Assembly (NCBI GenBank): GCA_963790335.1
Contig: CAWBOB010000001.1
Coordinates: 124,001-188,000 of the forward strand
From: JAOUEA01 sp963790335
Lineage (GTDB): Bacteria; Actinomycetota; UBA4738; HRBIN12
Length of the DNA: 64,000 nt
Direction: 5' to 3'
In this document: in pieces, positions 54,491 through 63,771 of the stretch
How the letters are laid out: each line of letters starts with the position of its first letter
Position numbering within the stretch: position 1 is the stretch's first letter
Notes under the pieces: generated by a model
The model's database searches: none
The model's input: only the letters and a program-made list of their open reading frames with translations
What the model was told of the DNA's origin: nothing
Program-made: the position numbers and the translations under genes

Positions 54491-55481
54491 TCATGAGCTG
54501 ATCGCGTCGGTCCGGTGCTCGCCCGGCGTGCGCGCCGGGATCCACGCGTGGTCGGCCGGGAACACATCACCGGCGGTGTACGTATCGATGCCGAACACGT
54601 CCACGATCTCCATGGCACGGGCTTCGTCGCTCGCGTCGACGCGCCGGCGCCACTTGTCGACGAGGTCGGGCCGTCGTTCGGCGGCGGTCTCGTAGAGCAG
54701 GTGCTGCGTCTCCTCGCTCGACTTGATCTTGACGTTCACCGAGGGCACCGTGAGGGCGGCGCGCATGCGATCGGGCGCCGGCAGGGCGAGCGTGTGGGCG
54801 AGCTCGGTGATCACGGGCTCCGGCTCGACCACCATCTGCTCGTACGTGACGACCGCCCAGTCGTCGGTCGACGCGCGCAGCGGCACCGCGTTCTGCAGGC
54901 ACCACGACAGCACCCCTTGCTCGAGGTGGCTGCCCGACGACGCGATGCGGTCGGCGACGGCGAGCTGCTCGACGGAGAAGTGCTCGCGGTACGACGTCTC
55001 GAGGAACGCCCCCAGCAGGGGGAACCGCTCCGACGAGATCGCCACGGCGATGGGGTGACGCAGGAGGTACACGATGCGGGCGTCGAACGTGGAACCGAAC
55101 CACGCGATGCGGTCGGCGAGTCCGTGGATCTCCTTCACGACGATCCGGCGTGTCACGGGCCGGTAGTGCCCGCGCAGCAGGGTTGGGGTTCGCGAAGCGG
55201 ACCCGCCCCGCGAAGATGTCGGCGAAGTAGCGTTCGAAGATCGGCACGCTCGACTCCTCGTAGAGCGCTTCCCAGCGATCGATGCCGAGGTGCCTGCGGA
55301 CGTGCGGGTTGAACAGGCTGAGGGGCTGGTTGCAGTACTTGAACCCCGGCTGCGTCCAGATGAGCTCCATCAGCCAGGTGCTGCCGCTGCGAGGCGTCGA
55401 GAACAGCAGCACGTTGGGGGTGCCGTCGGGGCGATGCACGTTCGACAGGGTCTTCACGGCGTGCTTGAGGCCTCTGCTCAT
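54491..55481 (-). CDS. Sulfotransferase family protein (one frameshift)
   Basis: 329 residues after correction. 5'-PSB motif STPRSGSTWLMEL; 3'-phosphate motif LLRHPIAVAISS. The frame breaks at about 55181; removing one base joins RVRFANPN to LLRGHYRPVTRRIVVKEIHG. Start ATG 55481 overlaps the preceding kinase-like gene by 4 bp. The second of the locus's sulfotransferases, of a different subgroup (STPRSGST) than the one at 50353 (HKTGSQW). Confidence 0.83.
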
Positions 55482-56248
55482 GACGCCGCTCCTCGGATCG
55501 GGCGCGGGCCCGCCCGCCATGCTTCCACTGCGGCGAACACCTCCGTCGCGAGCGCATCGGCTGACATCTCGTCGCCACGCAGGCGCACGATCGTCGGGCC
55601 GTCTGCATCGGCGGCCGTGACGTCGGCCACGACCTCGTCGAACGCCCGACGGTAGCCGGCGAGGAACCGCACCTTGTCCGCCAGGGGGAAGTCGGGCGTC
55701 AGGAACCAGTGACCTCGATGATCCGCCCGCTGCAGCAGCACCTCATCCGCCGCATCGAGCATCACGACGATATCGAGGTGCTCGGACCACCGGGCGAGCG
55801 AGTCCTGCCACCATCGCACGAAGGGCTCGCTCGTCGTGAGGGCGGGACCGAACGCTCGCAGCCGTGCGAGCCGGTACCACGGTCCGTGATCGAAGACGAT
55901 GACGCTCGCCGACCCGGTGCGCGTTCGCGCGATCGCCCGCGACCACGTCTCGAGCCTGGCAACCGATCGCATCTCGCGTCGGTCGAGCCACCGATCCCGA
56001 GGGCGCAGCCGCAGCCAGACGGCGAGGAACGCGCCGAGCCGGCGCGTCGTCGGACCGATGTACGCAAGCTTCGAGAGCCCGATGCCGGCGCTGACCGCAT
56101 CATCGCGCGCGCACAGCTCTCGAACGAGGGTCGACTTGCCGACGGCGGCTGGTCCCATGATCTCGATGAACACGGGGGCGCCGCTGTGGACGCGCTGTGC
56201 ACCGGGGCGCGGGTCCGCGGCCGGTCGTCGGGCATCACCCGTGCTCAT
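55478..56248 (-). CDS. P-loop kinase-like protein of the polysaccharide locus
   Basis: 256 residues. Walker A MGPAAVGKSTLV (about 32-43), and a strand VIVFDHGPWYRLARL resembling the DxG site of nucleoside or sugar kinases; MLDAADEVLLQRADHRGH looks like the LID. It may phosphorylate a sugar or polyprenol precursor. Start ATG 56248 (GTG 56254 is possible); overlaps its upstream neighbour by about 14 bp. No exact family name can be given. Confidence 0.65.
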   Translation of the reverse strand: MSTGDARRPAADPRPGAQRVHSGAPVFIEIMGPAAVGKSTLVRELCARDDAVSAGIGLSKLAYIGPTTRRLGAFLAVWLRLRPRDRWLDRREMRSVARLETWSRAIARTRTGSASVIVFDHGPWYRLARLRAFGPALTTSEPFVRWWQDSLARWSEHLDIVVMLDAADEVLLQRADHRGHWFLTPDFPLADKVRFLAGYRRAFDEVVADVTAADADGPTIVRLRGDEMSADALATEVFAAVEAWRAGPRPIRGAAS

Positions 56249-57089
56249 GACCACCCCCGTCGACGAGGGACCGATAGGCGCGCTCGGCCCGCTGCCGCAA
56301 CCCGGCGAGCGCGGGAGCGCGGTATCGACGGGTCATCGCGGGTTTCGCCGCTTCCCGGGCCGTGGAGGGGCGGCCGACCCGATGCTCGAGGTCGCGACGC
56401 GCCCCCGAACCCGGCGACCCGCGGAAGTCGCGGGTGCGCTCGAGATACTCGTCGAAGCTCAGGTGACCACCCGCGAAGCGGTTGAACGCCGGCTGCCACG
56501 GGGGTCCTTCGGCGCGCTCGTCGATCAGCGAGAAGACCTGGGCCACGTTGGCACCCGTGTGGTCGAACTCCGCGAAGCTGGTCGAGGACCGGCGGTTGAG
56601 CTCGCGGATGACCAGGCCGAGATCGGAGGTCACCGACTCGAAGGTCGCGATCACGAACCCGTTCCGTGACGGCACGAGGCGCTCGTAGAAGGCAACGTAG
56701 GTCTTCAGCCACTGGCGAGCCGTGACCTGAGGCTGACGGATCATCGCCGATACGATCGTCGCCTCGGGATCGCGAACGGTGACCAAGACCGGCACCCCGC
56801 GAGCTGCCGCTTCCAGGAGCGGAGCGACCGCATGCATGTGGTGGGCGAGCCTCACGTGCCCGTTCTGCGCCAGCTGGAACGCTACGGTGGCGAAGGTGTT
56901 CGCCGAGCGCTCCATGCCGTCGATCACGAGCTCGGTGTCGGCATCGAGCGCGGAATCCGGGCGCTTCAGACGGGCCAAGGGCAGGTACAGCGATGGATGC
57001 ATCATGACCGAGCGCCTGACCGCATGGCGAGGTGACCCCATGACGCGGCCCCGGGATATCGCTCTGGTGTGCGGTGCGGTCATGGTCAC
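56235..57089 (-). CDS. Sulfotransferase-like protein
   Basis: 284 residues. 5'-PSB-like motif DGMERSANTFATVAF and 3'-phosphate motif VTVRDPEATIVSAMIR. The loop ERSANT deviates from the usual PRSGTT, so donor binding may be altered. An arginine-rich C-terminal tail. Overlaps the glycosyltransferase stop by 4 bp (ATGA). Confidence 0.75.
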   Translation of the reverse strand: MTMTAPHTRAISRGRVMGSPRHAVRRSVMMHPSLYLPLARLKRPDSALDADTELVIDGMERSANTFATVAFQLAQNGHVRLAHHMHAVAPLLEAAARGVPVLVTVRDPEATIVSAMIRQPQVTARQWLKTYVAFYERLVPSRNGFVIATFESVTSDLGLVIRELNRRSSTSFAEFDHTGANVAQVFSLIDERAEGPPWQPAFNRFAGGHLSFDEYLERTRDFRGSPGSGARRDLEHRVGRPSTAREAAKPAMTRRYRAPALAGLRQRAERAYRSLVDGGGHEHG

Positions 57090-58294
57090 CGCCGCCTCGA
57101 CCCGATCAGGGCGCCGTACGCATCGGACAGGCGCCGGTAGAAATCGTCGGACGTGAACCGCTCACGCACGCTGGTCGCTGCCGCAGCACCCATCGACTCC
57201 CTCTGCAACGGGTGGCGCAGCAGGTCGACGATCGCCCGGGCGAGCGAGGCGGCATCACCCGCAGGAACGAGCACGCCGGTCGCTCCGTCGTCGATCTGCT
57301 CCCTCGGGCCGCCGATGTCGGAGGCGACCACGGCCTTGCCGAGAGCCATGCCCTGCAGCACGACGCCTGGGAACGGGTCGGGGTGGGTCGAGCAGTGCGC
57401 CACGACGTCGGCCGCGGCCATGATCGCCGCGACATCGGTGCGGAAACCGGTGAAGGTGACGGCCGCGTCGACACCGAGCGCCTCAGGCAGGTCGTGGATG
57501 TGGGCCGCGTACCTCGCATGGTGGGCGCCGTCGACCTCGCCGCCCACGACGACGAATCGTGCGTCGGGGAACTCGGCGAGCACCGCTGGCACGGCTCGCA
57601 GCAACACCTCGTGACCTTTGGGCTCGACGAGTTTGGCCACCAGCACCACGACGGGCGCATCCTCGGGCAGTCCCAGTTCGTCACGCAGTGCCTCGCCGCT
57701 CAGGCCGGGGCGGAACGCCGAAGGATCAGGCCCGGGATCGTGGATCACCGACACCTTCGGCGTCGCGACGTGCTGGCGCGCGAACACCTCACGCTCGACC
57801 GACGCCGAGACGGCGATGATCTCGGTCGACAGCCACGCGACGACCCGCGGCAGCACGAAACGCACTGGACGAGGCCACGACGAGATGTCGGCCCTGATGT
57901 GCCAGACGCACGGCACGCCCGCCATCCTCGCCGCGATCGCCCCGTAGACATCGAGGATCTCGTTCACGTGCACGAGCGCGATCCGCTCGGTTCTGATGAT
58001 GCGTGCGAGCCGTCCCGCGCTCCGCACGGTGCCGACGAGATCTCCCACGTAGCTCGACACCGACCGGCCACGCTTGGGCCGGGGCAACGGCATGGAGTAG
58101 GCCGCGGGCACGTTCCCGTGGCCGGGCGCGGTGCCTGCCGGATCGGACGGCAGCACCATCACGGGGCGGTAGCCCCACTTCCCGATCTCGGAGCCGATGT
58201 CGAACAGGCAACGCAGCGCTCCCCCCTGGCGATCGGCGTCCGACGACGTGTACAGGATCTTCGGCGCCTCGCGGGTACGGACCGATGCCGTCAT
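57086..58294 (-). CDS. GT4-family glycosyltransferase
   Basis: 402 residues, GT-B fold. N-terminal SDADRQGGALRCLFDI loop; C-terminal donor region VAKLVEPKGHEVLLRA and the EX7E-like DPFPGVVLQGMALGKAVV, in which the second glutamate is replaced by Gln. This substitution occurs in some active GT4s but is worth noting. Retaining transfer of a sugar from a nucleotide donor to the growing repeat unit is expected. Overlaps sulfotransferase genes on both sides. Confidence 0.85.
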   Translation of the reverse strand: MTASVRTREAPKILYTSSDADRQGGALRCLFDIGSEIGKWGYRPVMVLPSDPAGTAPGHGNVPAAYSMPLPRPKRGRSVSSYVGDLVGTVRSAGRLARIIRTERIALVHVNEILDVYGAIAARMAGVPCVWHIRADISSWPRPVRFVLPRVVAWLSTEIIAVSASVEREVFARQHVATPKVSVIHDPGPDPSAFRPGLSGEALRDELGLPEDAPVVVLVAKLVEPKGHEVLLRAVPAVLAEFPDARFVVVGGEVDGAHHARYAAHIHDLPEALGVDAAVTFTGFRTDVAAIMAAADVVAHCSTHPDPFPGVVLQGMALGKAVVASDIGGPREQIDDGATGVLVPAGDAASLARAIVDLLRHPLQRESMGAAAATSVRERFTSDDFYRRLSDAYGALIGSRRR

Positions 58295-59055
58295 CGGTAC
58301 TCCTCCACGCCGTACCGCTTCGACACCTCGTCGAAGTACGCGTGATCGGCGTCGCCGAAGTACTCCCGCCACTGACCCGACGAGCCCGAGCGGAAGAAGA
58401 GGCCGTTGCCCGTCGCGGCCGGCGCCCTCCGGCGTTCCGCGGCCTGCAGGCTCGGGAAGCTCGACCGCTCGATCGCTTCGCTGAGCACGGCATCGTCGAC
58501 GCGCGTGCCGAGCGTATCGAGCAGGCGCCCGAAGGCGTGGTGCGGATCGGAGAGCATGTCCTCGTAGCGCAGCACGAGGGTCGAGTGAGGGCGCCACGAC
58601 GCGTAGTGCTTGAACCAGCTCTCCAGTCCCTGCCGGCGGTCGCGGATGAACCGGTCGAACGGCTGGCTCGACTCGTCGCGCTTGTCCCGGATCAGGTGGA
58701 AGCGCGACACCATCACGTCGCGGGGGTCCCTGATCAGGGTGATCGCCGTCGGGCGGCCGAACGCCGGGGAGTAGCGGTGATGGGTCTTGATGACGCGAGG
58801 CACCGACGCATGCGGCCACCTGCGGAACAGGTCGTTGGCACCCAGCGCAGGCATCGTGTCGTTCAGGACGGGTTCCACCTCTCGGCCCTGCCACTCGCAC
58901 AGGCTGATCACGTTGCAGAGCACGTGCCGCGTCCACGTCGTGCCCGACCTGGGGAAACCGGCGAGCAGGAAATCGCGCCTGCGCATCGCCATGACGCCCG
59001 ATGCCACGAGCACGTACCGCCTGATCGAGGCAGCCACCTCAGCTCGCGAGCTCAT
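58291..59055 (-). CDS. Sulfotransferase
   Basis: 254 residues. Clear PAPS motifs: LAGFPRSGTTWTRHVL (5'-PSB) and LIRDPRDVMVSRFHL (3'-phosphate), with a central VIKTHHRYSP carrying the likely catalytic His, and VLRYEDMLSDP. This is the most canonical member of the locus. ATG 59055 overlaps the upstream glycosyltransferase by 17 bp and the following one by 4 bp. Confidence 0.9.
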   Translation of the reverse strand: MSSRAEVAASIRRYVLVASGVMAMRRRDFLLAGFPRSGTTWTRHVLCNVISLCEWQGREVEPVLNDTMPALGANDLFRRWPHASVPRVIKTHHRYSPAFGRPTAITLIRDPRDVMVSRFHLIRDKRDESSQPFDRFIRDRRQGLESWFKHYASWRPHSTLVLRYEDMLSDPHHAFGRLLDTLGTRVDDAVLSEAIERSSFPSLQAAERRRAPAATGNGLFFRSGSSGQWREYFGDADHAYFDEVSKRYGVEEYR

Positions 59056-60223
59056 GTGCCTCGGACCCCGTGCGATAGAGCTCCCGATAGCGGGCGACGG
59101 CCGTGCCCAGCGTGAAGGGCGATGCCGCGAACCGGGCCTGGCGGTCGCGTCTCGCTTCGTCGCTTCGCCGGTCCAGGGCCGCGGCGAGGTTCGCGGCGTG
59201 GCCACGGATGTCGTTGGGTGCGGCGACCGCGACATCGGCCGGGAAACAGGATGCGATCTCACGCATCGAGGGGATGTCGCTGGTCACGATCGGCAGTCCT
59301 GCCGCGAGCGCTTCCAGCGGGGCACCGGGCAGGCCTTCCCACGACGAGGGGAAGAAGAAGACGTCGGCTCCGAGCAGCAGCCGGGGCACGTCCGTGCGAT
59401 CGCCGGTCACGACGCACGATGCCGAGATGCCGAGGTCGCCGATCATCCGCTCGATGTCCTGCCGGAGCACGCCGCTGCCGACGAGCAGCAGCCGAACCGT
59501 GGGATCGCGCTCCAGCACCTCCCGCATCGTGTGCACGATGGCCGCATGGTTCTTCTGCACCGTGAACCTGGCGACGTTGATGATGACGCGGCTCTCGGCC
59601 GGCCACCCGAACTCCTCGCGCACGCTGCGGGGGTCGCCACCCTCATGGAACGGTTCGTGATCGGTTCCGTTGTAGATGACGGTGCATCGGCTCGCGGAGC
59701 GCCAACGCTCCGGGAAGACGCTGTCGAGCGCGCTGCGGGACACCGCGACGACGTGGGTGGAGTGCCGCGCGATGAGCGAACGCATCGCCCAGCCGAAGAT
59801 GCGGTTCGCCAACACCGCGCGAACGATCCTCGACCTGGCGCCTTGACCGGGGTCACCGATCGAGTTGTGGATCGTGACGATCCTGGTGGGGATCCTGCAG
59901 AGCGCAGCGAGCCACACGATGAATCCGCTCAGGAGCTGCGGCTCGGTGTTGACCACGTGGAAACGCTCGTCGCGGAGCAGGCGCGCGAACCTGATCGGGA
60001 ACCACGGTGAGCGGATCGACACTTCGGTGACCGACCCTCCGGCACGAAGCACGTCCTGCCGGATCTCGGTGGGGCCCAGGCCGATGGAGCAGAAGGTGAA
60101 TCCCATGCCGTCACGACGGTGGAGCGCCTCGCAGACCTCGAGACTTCGGAGCTGGGCACCGGCACGTTCGAGGCTCCCGAACACGAAGAGCGATCGTCGC
60201 TCATCCACGCCGTCTGGGATCAC
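59039..60223 (-). CDS. GT4-family glycosyltransferase
   Basis: 394 residues. GSLERAGAQLRSLEVC is the N-terminal acceptor-side glycine loop; VARFTVQKNHAAIVHTM and the complete EX7E motif EGLPGAPLEALAAGLPIV form the donor site. The GTG start overlaps the wzy stop by 4 bp. The similarity is to Pel/Wca-type polysaccharide transferases in general; linkage unknown. Confidence 0.88.
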   Translation of the reverse strand: MIPDGVDERRSLFVFGSLERAGAQLRSLEVCEALHRRDGMGFTFCSIGLGPTEIRQDVLRAGGSVTEVSIRSPWFPIRFARLLRDERFHVVNTEPQLLSGFIVWLAALCRIPTRIVTIHNSIGDPGQGARSRIVRAVLANRIFGWAMRSLIARHSTHVVAVSRSALDSVFPERWRSASRCTVIYNGTDHEPFHEGGDPRSVREEFGWPAESRVIINVARFTVQKNHAAIVHTMREVLERDPTVRLLLVGSGVLRQDIERMIGDLGISASCVVTGDRTDVPRLLLGADVFFFPSSWEGLPGAPLEALAAGLPIVTSDIPSMREIASCFPADVAVAAPNDIRGHAANLAAALDRRSDEARRDRQARFAASPFTLGTAVARYRELYRTGSEAHELAS

Positions 60224-61776
60224 GCCGGGCCGTCCTCGATGACGGCCGCCCTCCGCGATGCGGATCCGCCCGATCGCCCCCCGATCAGCATGGGGACGAA
60301 GTAGACGAGCAGCCAGCCCCACGTCAGCGCACGCACGAACAGCGCCGATGAGTTCCTTACCCAGATCAACGACTCCGACATCACGAGCAGGCTGAAGGCG
60401 ACCGTCCGCACGTCCCAGCTCCTGGTCGACACGTACCGCCAGAGCCTGGTGAGTCCCCAGCCGAGCACGACGTAGAGGGCGACGACCCCCGCCGCCCCGA
60501 ACTGCAGGTACGCCTCAGCGATCTGCAGGTAGCCGGGCCCCGCGTTCCGGCCGGGCGCGAGATAGGACAGCACCCACTGGCTCGGGGGGAAGCTCCGGAT
60601 GCCCACGCCGAGCGGCGTGAGCCACACGGAACGGAACGGCACTGCGACGACGAGCGAGCTCAGGTAGTCGCTGCCGTAGTGATACCTCTCCTCTTGGGGC
60701 ACGACCTTGACCGTCACCATGAGGGTCTGGTAGCTGCCCGACGTCGTGATCAGGAAGCCGCCGAGGGGGCCTTCCCCGTAGGTGTTCGTCTCCTCCACCT
60801 GGTTGGTCGCCGCCATCTCGAGCGACGAGCCGGACCACTGTGAGATCGGAACGGTCCGCAGGTTCAAGATGACGGGCATGAGGAACGCGACGAGCACGGC
60901 CACGCCGAGGGTGCGGCCGAGGCTGAACCTCGAGCCCCGTAGGAGCATGCCGCACGCGATCATGATGATCGCTGCGAGCGGTCCGCTGCGGTCTCCGATC
61001 GCGAGCATGACGGCGAGCGCCGGGATCGCGAGCAGCACGACCAGGCGGCGCGATCGCCGATCGTCGCTGGCGGCGGTGAGGATCAGCAGCGACCACGGCA
61101 GCAGTCGTGACAGCGACACCCCCGCGATCTGCGAGATCTCACCGGCTCGCTTGGCTCCGTGGAACGCGTGGTACCCGCCGTCGACCGCGAAGGCGAGCGC
61201 CCCTCCCGACACGGTGGATGCGATGATGATCACGGCGGAGACCGCGTACATCACGTAGCCGAGCCTCCTGAGGATCTGCGCGTCCATGGCGGCTCGATCG
61301 TTCGGCTGCCCGGCATGTTCGCCGTCCGGCCGCATCGTCTTCGTCGACATCGCACCGAGCAGGAAGGCGGAGAAGGCCAAGGCGATCACCGGCATCGCGA
61401 CGAGCGTGCTGTCCAGATCGATCCATTCCCAGTCCCGGAACGCCTCTTGCCCTTGGAACTGGAACAGCAGCAGCGGGCCGCACGTGAAGAGGTACGTGAC
61501 CACGAGTAGCAGCACCGGGAACGACAGCAACCCGACGCGCTGTACGAACATCACGCACGCGATGACCGCAGTGCAGAACACGACGGTCGCGAGGGCCGAT
61601 GAGCGAAGATCCCCGAGCGGGAACGGCTGATGGGTGAGCACGAGCCAGCCCAGCCCGGTCGTCGCGATGGCAGCCGATGCGGCGAGGAACAGGCGCAGGT
61701 GCTCCCTGAAGACCCAGTCGTCCGTCAACTGACGAGCGACCGGGCGGCCGGCGTGCTCCAGCGCGACGCGCTCCAA
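60220..61776 (-). CDS. O-antigen/exopolysaccharide polymerase (Wzy-like)
   Basis: 518 residues with about 12 membrane helices and a long hydrophilic loop (about 310-400, with LRTVPISQWSGSSLEMAATN) typical of Wzy polymerases. The sequence GIRSFPPSQWVLSYLAPG in a periplasmic loop is a possible catalytic region. It would join repeat units on the outer face, with chain length set by the divergent Wzz/kinase protein. First gene of the minus-strand arm. Confidence 0.8.
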   Translation of the reverse strand: MERVALEHAGRPVARQLTDDWVFREHLRLFLAASAAIATTGLGWLVLTHQPFPLGDLRSSALATVVFCTAVIACVMFVQRVGLLSFPVLLLVVTYLFTCGPLLLFQFQGQEAFRDWEWIDLDSTLVAMPVIALAFSAFLLGAMSTKTMRPDGEHAGQPNDRAAMDAQILRRLGYVMYAVSAVIIIASTVSGGALAFAVDGGYHAFHGAKRAGEISQIAGVSLSRLLPWSLLILTAASDDRRSRRLVVLLAIPALAVMLAIGDRSGPLAAIIMIACGMLLRGSRFSLGRTLGVAVLVAFLMPVILNLRTVPISQWSGSSLEMAATNQVEETNTYGEGPLGGFLITTSGSYQTLMVTVKVVPQEERYHYGSDYLSSLVVAVPFRSVWLTPLGVGIRSFPPSQWVLSYLAPGRNAGPGYLQIAEAYLQFGAAGVVALYVVLGWGLTRLWRYVSTRSWDVRTVAFSLLVMSESLIWVRNSSALFVRALTWGWLLVYFVPMLIGGRSGGSASRRAAVIEDGPA

Positions 61777-62140
61777 ACGTGTCTCCTCGGTTTCCCCGAC
61801 TGCGCGGTGTGTGCTTCACACGGCGCCGTCGATACTGGGCAAGGAACGTCCGTCGGTCGTCGCGCACCCGCGCCACGATGCGTACCGCGGGCGGCGTAGG
61901 CGCCTCGCGCTCGGCCCGGCTGGTTGCCCCTCTGGGGCGTCGAACCGAGCGGACCACCCCCACCGTCGCATGCATGACGCTACGTCGTCTGCGTGGCGAA
62001 GAGCGCAGTGAGGCTCCCTAGACTCCGCATCCCCAACGTGGTTTTTCGCGCGGTGATCGGGTTCGTTCATGACATCCGGTGACGGCGAGCTCCACGTCGA
62101 ACACCGAGCGATGCATCGGCGAGCGACCCTGGAGGCGCGG
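61777..62140. promoter_or_regulatory. Divergent control region of the polysaccharide locus
   Basis: 364 bp between wzy and the Wzz/kinase gene. It contains the short dyad GTGTG-ctt-CACAC (61809-61821), only 33 bp upstream of the wzy start, and a TAGACT hexamer (62020-62025) reading rightwards. It is followed by an AT-richer run GTGGTTTTTCGCG (62038-62050). No gene was found. It is the only place where the whole locus can be controlled. Confidence 0.4.
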
Positions 62141-63771
62141 ATGATACGGACATCGGATGCACGCGCATCGGCCCCGCCCGGCATGCGGGACCTCGTGGCG
62201 GTCCTGGCCCGACGGGTGTGGCTGGTGCTGCTCGTGGCGATCCCCGTCATCGCCGCGTCGACCCTGTACTCGTACACCCGAACGCCGTTGTACGCGGCGA
62301 GCACGAACATCCTGGTCCGCCCCGCACTGGTGAGCTTGACCGTCGGATCGCGCTCGCCCGAGCTCGATGCCCAGACCGAGTCGAACCTCGCGACATCGAC
62401 CGCCGTGGCGACGCTCGCGGGCGAGGCGATGGGGTCCACGCTGACGCCCCAACAACTCCTGAAGCAGGTGTCGGCGAACATGGTGAACGGAACGCAGTTC
62501 CTCACGATCTCGTTCAGCGACGCCGATCCGGAGACGGCGCAGCGAGGCGCGACCGCCTTCGCGGACGCCTACCTCGAGTACCGCCGGGTCCAGGCCCAGG
62601 CGGTGATCCAGCAGCAGCGCGCCGGGATCGACGCGCAGCTGCAGGCGGTACGCCTGAAGCAGCAGGAGATCGCCGCCCGCCTCGCGACGCTCCCCCCCGA
62701 CGCACTGGCGAGACAAGGCCTGCAGTCTCGGCGCGAGGTCCTCAGCCGGCACCCAGCTGTTCCTGCAGAACCAGCTCCTCGCGCTGCTGAGCGTCACGTC
62801 GGATCCGGGTGAAGTGGTCGATCCCGCCGTCGTCCCGACCACCCCCAGGACCCCTCGTCACGAGTTCGACATCGCGGTCGGCGTGCTGCTCGGACTCGGA
62901 CTCGGGATCGCCGCGGCCCTCCTCGCCGGAACGCGGCAGCGACGCGGTCCGCACACCCGCAGAGCTCGAACAGCGACTCGCCATCCCTGCCATCGGCGCC
63001 ATCCCGAGGGTGAAGCGCCTGTCCGCCGACCGCTCCCTTGTGGTCGCCGGAGGGCAGCGCACGCTCATCGCCGACGCGTTCAGGCGACTGCGCACGGGCC
63101 TGCTGGGCATCGTGCGACCGACGGATACGACCATCCTCGTCACCAGCGCCGTCGACGGTGAGGGCAAGACCCTCACGGTGGCGAACCTCGCCGCCGCGCT
63201 GGCAGAGATCGGACGACGGGTCATCGTCGTGTCGGCCGACCTCCGCCGGCCCCGGCTGCACGAGATCTTCCCGTCAGACGACCGTCCCGGCTTGAGCCGG
63301 GGACTCGTCGACCACACCCCTGCCTGGGAACTCGTGCAGGACACCGACATCCCCAACCTGCGATTCGTTCCGTCGGGGGTCCTGCCGGAGAACGTCGAGC
63401 CGGTGAACCTGCTGCAGAGCGACCGCATGCTGCAGCTGTTGAAGACCTGGGGCGCCCAGGCCGACGTGATCATCCTCGACAGTCCTGCCGTGCTCGGCGT
63501 TCCGGATTCCCTGGTGCTCGCTCGAATGGTCGACGGTGTCGTGTTCGTCGCCGACGCAGACGCCGACAGATGGGACGACATCGTCTCCGCTCGGGATGAG
63601 CTGGAGCGTGCCGGTGGTGACCTGATCGCCACGGTGTTGAACGGCGCCAAGGTCTCGCGTCGTGACCGGCGACGGGCACGGAGGTCCCGGGCGATCGAGA
63701 CTCGTCCTTCGAACATCACCCGCCTCCCCCGGTCGGCGGAGCGCCCGGAGGCCGCTCGTCAGGAGCTGTGA
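62141..63771 (+). CDS. Wzz-type chain-length regulator fused to BY-kinase-like domain (two frameshifts)
   Basis: About 542 residues after correction. The N-terminal Wzz domain has membrane helix 1 (RVWLVLLVAIPVIAAS), a coiled-coil-forming loop (YRRVQAQAVIQQQRAG) and helix 2 (DIAVGVLLGLGLGIAAALLA); the kinase domain has Walker A VDGEGKTLT, Walker A' VIVVSADLRRPRLH and Walker B DVIILDSPAVLG. The C-terminus ends without the tyrosine cluster normally autophosphorylated by BY-kinases. Frame breaks at about 62747 and 62928. The ATG at 62141 is chosen because GGAGG lies 5 nt upstream; 62069 is an alternative. Confidence 0.82.
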
